Shown: positions 5,113 through 7,120 of the stretch, in pieces
How positions within the stretch are numbered: position 1 is the stretch's first letter
How the letters are laid out: the number at the start of each line of letters is the position of its first letter
Assembly: GCA_004554205.1 (NCBI GenBank)
Contig: SFNH01000096.1
Span: forward strand, 1 to 7,120
Direction of reading: 5' to 3'
DNA length: 7,120 bases
Source: Clostridium sp.
GTDB taxonomy: Bacteria > Bacillota > Clostridia > Lachnospirales > Lachnospiraceae
Notes under the pieces: generated by a model
Databases searched by the model: none
What the model saw: only the letters and a program-made list of their open reading frames with translations
What the model was told of the DNA's origin: nothing
Translations under genes and position numbers: made by a program

Positions 5113-6141
5113 ATGGAGAAACGGAAATATTACTATGGGTTTGACCTGCTGAAATTTGTGATGGCGCTCCTTGTTGCCGCCAGGCATATGATACAGGTCT
5201 TTTATTCCGAGGACAGCCGGTGGCGCGTCCTGATCGGGAGCTTTCTGTCCAATCTCGCCGTGCCGGTATTTTTTATCATCGCGGGTTTTCTTCTCTTTAG
5301 GAAGGTGCCGGAGGGAGGGAAAAAGGGCGGACGGATCGTGCTTTCCTACTCCATCCGGATTTTGAAGCTGTATCTTTTGTGGAGCGTGATCTACTGGCCG
5401 ATTGATCTTTTCAACTGGTACAACGGGACGACGGGCATCCGTGAGACGATTATCCATTACCTGCGCTCGTTCCTCTTTTCGAGCACCATTGCCCAGCTCT
5501 GGTATCTGCCGGCGCTCATGCTCGCGTGCCTGATCGTCTGGGTGTGCTATCGGTGCGGGTTTAAGGTATGGCAGCTCCTTATCCTGACGGGGGCGCTGTT
5601 CTGCGTGGGCTGCATCGGGGATAACTGGTACTTTACCGAGCGTATGCCGATGAAGTTCCAGGAATTCATCTGGTGGTATGCGCCGCGCTTTTTCACCATG
5701 CGCAACGGTCTCTTTTACGGGACTTTCTATGTGTGCCTGGGGCTGTGGTTCGCAAAGCGCAAAAAACGTCTGCCGCTTCCTGCGGCGGCGCTTGGAGCGG
5801 TTGTGTTTACGGCGCTCATGTACCGGGAAGTCACGCACTGCTTCAACACGAATATGGTATTTACGGCGGCGCCCGCGGCCGTGTGTCTGGTGGAGCTTTC
5901 CGCGGCGCTTAAGCTTAAAGCGCGCAGGCTTTACCCGCGGCTCCGCGCGATGAGCGAGTGGATTTACCTGTCCCACTTTTATTTCTTTTACTTTTTTTCC
6001 TGGACGGTCAAGTGGAATCCGCTCCCGCTCACGGAGAGAAACATCGCGCTGTCCGTTTTTGTGCCGATGCTTCTGTTTGCGTGGGTGATGGCACGCCTTG
6101 CGGAAAAAGAAAAATTCGCGTGGGTAAAGAAGTTGATCTAG
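5113..6141 (+). CDS. Integral-membrane acyltransferase-3 family protein
   Basis: A 342-residue polytopic membrane protein with around ten hydrophobic segments, in the acyltransferase-3 family (PF01757: OatA membrane domain, WecH and relatives), which moves acyl groups, usually acetyl, to extracytoplasmic sugars. Family marks are the first helix FDLLKFVMALLVAARH with R24-H25, the likely catalytic histidine region; LAVPVFFIIAGFLLFRK (48-64); LWYLPALM (129-136); RNGLFYG (197-203); and SEWIYLSHFYFFY (281-293). It lacks the C-terminal SGNH domain of full OatA. The ATG at 5113 has a modest GGGGG (5104-5108) upstream and lies 9 bases after the hydrolase stop, so translation may be coupled. Its placement behind a peptidoglycan hydrolase suggests a cell-wall or surface-glycan acceptor, but that is inference. 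It is last in the operon; the shared terminator begins 6 bases after its stop. Confidence 0.88.
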   Translation: MEKRKYYYGFDLLKFVMALLVAARHMIQVFYSEDSRWRVLIGSFLSNLAVPVFFIIAGFLLFRKVPEGGKKGGRIVLSYSIRILKLYLLWSVIYWPIDLFNWYNGTTGIRETIIHYLRSFLFSSTIAQLWYLPALMLACLIVWVCYRCGFKVWQLLILTGALFCVGCIGDNWYFTERMPMKFQEFIWWYAPRFFTMRNGLFYGTFYVCLGLWFAKRKKRLPLPAAALGAVVFTALMYREVTHCFNTNMVFTAAPAAVCLVELSAALKLKARRLYPRLRAMSEWIYLSHFYFFYFFSWTVKWNPLPLTERNIALSVFVPMLLFAWVMARLAEKEKFAWVKKLI

Positions 6142-6146
6142 TGATG

Positions 6147-6188
6147 TGAAAGCGGGGCGGCCGTCAGTCCACGGTCGTCCCGCTTTCA
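6147..6188. terminator. Bidirectional terminator between convergent genes
   Basis: GAAAGCGGGGCGGCCGT (6148-6164) pairs along its full 17 bp with 6171-6187 (two G-T wobbles), plus T6147-A6188; the loop is CAGTCC. It begins 6 bases after the acyltransferase stop and ends 13 bases from the hpf stop on the other strand. The T content after the stem is modest on both strands, but the position and stem strength fit a shared terminator. Confidence 0.85.
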
Positions 6189-6200
6189 TTTGGTAAAGAA

Positions 6201-6728
6201 TCAGAATTCGGGTTCGATCAGTCCGTAAGTATTGTTCTTTCTCTTATAAACGACATTGACCTCGTCGGTCTCCGCGTTTAAAAAGACGTAGAAGCTGTGT
6301 CCGAGCAACTCCATCTGGATGCACGCTTCCTCGGGATCCATGGGCTTCATCGCGAAGCGTTTTGTCTTGACGATCCTTATCTCCTCGTCCTCATAGGAGT
6401 CTTCGTTTAGGAACAGCTCGGAGAAGGCCTGCGCGGACTGTTTCCTGTCGATCAGCTTGTTCTTGTATTTTTTCATCTGGCGCTCGATGATCTCCTCGAC
6501 GAGATCGATGGAGACATACATATCGCTGCTGGATTCCTCCGCGCGCAGGATGCTGCCCTTGACCGGGATCGTCACCTCGATCTTCTGCTGCTCCTTCTGG
6601 ACACTCATGGTCACGATAACCTCGGTATCGGGGGTAAAGTAACGATCCAGCTTTCCGATCTTTTCTTCAATGGCGGCGCGAAGCCCCGGAGTCACCTCAA
6701 TATTTCTGCCTGTGATCGTATAACGCAT
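6201..6728 (-). CDS. hpf: Long-form ribosome hibernation promoting factor
   Basis: Long HPF (also named RaiA or YvyD) binds the 30S decoding region, blocks mRNA and tRNA, and dimerises ribosomes into inactive 100S particles in stationary phase or stress. From ATG 6728 the product is 175 residues. Residues 1-100 are the S30AE/YfiA domain (ITGRNIEVTPGLRAAIEEKIGKLDRYF, then the basic RQMKKYKNKLIDRK). After an acidic linker (NEDSYEDEE), about 118-175 is the dimerisation domain (IVKTKRFAMKPMDPEEAC, QMELLGHSFYVFLN, VNVVYKRKNNTYGLIEPEF), which defines the long form. AAGGAG (6738-6743) is 9 bases from ATG 6728 but only 3 from ATG 6734, and the family begins at MRYTITG, so 6728 is chosen. The gene has its own promoter and follows a large non-coding structured region. 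Confidence 0.95.
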   Translation of the reverse strand: MRYTITGRNIEVTPGLRAAIEEKIGKLDRYFTPDTEVIVTMSVQKEQQKIEVTIPVKGSILRAEESSSDMYVSIDLVEEIIERQMKKYKNKLIDRKQSAQAFSELFLNEDSYEDEEIRIVKTKRFAMKPMDPEEACIQMELLGHSFYVFLNAETDEVNVVYKRKNNTYGLIEPEF

Positions 6729-6737
6729 ATTCATCAG

Positions 6738-6743
6738 CTCCTT
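6738..6743 (-). promoter_or_regulatory. Ribosome binding site that decides the hpf start
   Basis: On the minus strand AAGGAG stands 9 bases before the ATG at 6728 and 3 bases before the in-frame ATG at 6734. The longer spacing is the workable one, which removes two residues (MN) from the N-terminus. Confidence 0.7.
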
Positions 6744-6759
6744 CTTTTGAGATAGCTCC

Positions 6760-6788
6760 AGTATATCATACCTGTCCGAAAAATTCAA
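6760..6788 (-). promoter_or_regulatory. Sigma-A-type promoter of hpf
   Basis: On the minus strand TTGAAT (6783-6788) and TATACT (6760-6765) are 17 bp apart. TGA directly before the hexamer gives an extended -10 (TGATATACT). RNA would start near 6753, about 24 bases before the ATG. The promoter lies between the structured RNA region and hpf, so hpf can be transcribed without it. Confidence 0.8.
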
Positions 6789-6800
6789 TAAAAACATACA

Positions 6801-6816
6801 AATTGTTGAGACAATT
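6801..6816 (-). terminator. Possible weak terminator of the RNA upstream of hpf
   Basis: AATTGT and ACAATT (6801-6806 and 6811-6816) form a perfect 6-bp stem with a 4-nt loop. On the minus strand it is followed by TTGTATGTTTTTATTG. The stem is nearly all A-T, so it would be a poor terminator alone; its place, just downstream of the proposed RNA and before the hpf promoter, is suggestive. Confidence 0.35.
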
Positions 6817-7022
6817 CACGACAGTTCAGCGTAAGGCTTTGTTTCTACATTTTCTTACGGTCAGCGCAGTAAATGCGCAGACCTACTGAACAGTTATCTC
6901 CTGCCCGATTAGCTCGCAAAAGTGTTCACCGGCCTCCCTCACGGTGAGTATATACTCCGCTCCCTCGTAGCTGGCTACTCCCAGCCGCTTACGCCCGGAA
7001 GTCAGCCCGCGTGACCGAACAA
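6816..7022 (-). ncRNA. Candidate raiA-motif structured RNA upstream of hpf
   Basis: About 200 bases with no credible coding frame lie directly upstream of hpf/raiA on the same strand, the genomic position of the raiA RNA motif known in Clostridia. Visible helices (plus-strand coordinates): GTTCAG 6824-6829 with CTGAAC 6886-6891; CGTAAG 6830-6835 with CTTACG 6854-6859; GGTC-A-GCGCA 6859-6868 with TGCGC-A-GACC 6874-6883; TCACCG 6926-6931 with CGGTGA 6942-6947; GCTGG 6970-6974 with CCAGC 6981-6985; GTCA 7001-7004 with TGAC 7012-7015. A possible closing helix pairs TCACG 6816-6820 with CGTGA 7010-7014, an alternative to the last one. Three copies of GGGAG occur on the RNA strand. The structure is seen; the family name comes from position, size and complexity, not a covariance-model match. 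Ends are approximate. Confidence 0.72.
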
Positions 7023-7026
7023 AGCC

Positions 7027-7062
7027 ACAAAAAATGTCAAGACTTTGGTGTGTATTTTTTGT
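7027..7062. repeat. AT-rich inverted repeat upstream of the structured RNA
   Basis: ACAAAAAAT (7027-7035) pairs perfectly over 9 bp with ATTTTTTGT (7054-7062), with an 18-nt spacer. On the minus strand a perfect TTGACA (7035-7040) lies in the spacer region, but no acceptable -10 follows at 16-18 bp. The rest of 7063-7120 shows nothing I can name. Confidence 0.4.
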
Positions 7063-7120
7063 CGTAATTTGTAAGTTTATGAGATGTGTACAAATTTGAA
7101 AATGGTCGGTCGCGGGAGAG

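Noticed and set aside
5095..6189. A 364-codon open frame on the minus strand opposite the acyltransferase gene
   Set aside because: The translation is very basic and low in complexity, with no recognisable motif, and it overlaps completely a clear membrane-protein gene. It is an antisense shadow caused by GC-rich codon positions.
6729..6797. N-terminal extension of hpf to ATG 6797
   Set aside because: It includes the promoter boxes and the ribosome binding site as coding sequence, and HPF proteins begin at MRYTITG-like sequence.
6946..6957. Perfect palindrome GAGTATATACTC as an operator
   Set aside because: It lies inside the proposed RNA, about 190 bases from the hpf promoter, and overlaps another helix (6942-6947). 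It is more likely part of alternative RNA pairing.
6816..7022. tRNA or riboswitch such as a T-box in the structured region
   Set aside because: There is no cloverleaf with anticodon and T-arm of tRNA type, no T-box TGGNACCGCG-like core, and no terminator/antiterminator pair before hpf. Position and size fit the raiA motif better.

Overview
The window looks like chromosomal DNA of a low-GC-lineage Gram-positive in class Clostridia, most likely a GC-rich member of the Lachnospiraceae. The reasons are the protein styles (long-form hibernation factor, DUF3343-type small protein, SH3b-NlpC/P60 secreted hydrolase, Clostridia-like L13 and S9), strong AGGAGG-type ribosome binding sites, and no outer-membrane genes. 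The family placement is an inference from sequence style, not from a search.

Layout. 1-125: structured leader or repeat (two hairpins) ahead of the ribosomal operon. 126-978: rplM-rpsI (L13, S9), closed by a clear intrinsic terminator (987-1030). 1066-1836: a GreA/GreB-family transcript-cleavage factor and a small cysteine-rich DUF3343-type protein, probably one transcript. 1839-2570 (minus): a FabG-like short-chain dehydrogenase, convergent with the DUF3343 gene and only 2 bp from it. 2571-2905: a 335-bp divergent intergenic region with a promoter on each strand and several inverted repeats. 2906-6141: a tight plus-strand trio of thioredoxin reductase, a secreted SH3b-NlpC/P60 peptidoglycan hydrolase and an integral-membrane acyltransferase-3 protein. 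6147-6188: a long stem-loop that can act as a terminator for both converging transcripts. 6201-6728 (minus): the long-form ribosome hibernation promoting factor (hpf/raiA). 6729-7120: the hpf promoter and, upstream of it, roughly 200 bases of non-coding DNA rich in nested complementary segments.

How it fits together. Much of the window concerns the ribosome and transcription: L13 and S9 build the large and small subunits, the Gre-like factor rescues backtracked RNA polymerase, and HPF dimerises ribosomes in stationary phase. The trxB-NlpC/P60-acyltransferase trio mixes cytoplasmic thiol redox with cell-envelope work.

The most interesting element is the non-coding block upstream of hpf (about 6816-7022, minus strand). 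Its position, size and dense secondary structure match what I know of the raiA RNA motif, a large structured bacterial RNA of unsettled function found upstream of raiA/hpf genes in Clostridia and Actinobacteria. It contains a clean three-way junction, and one junction strand has a second, 7-base perfect partner elsewhere in the RNA. No tRNA, rRNA, CRISPR array, transposase or phage gene was seen.
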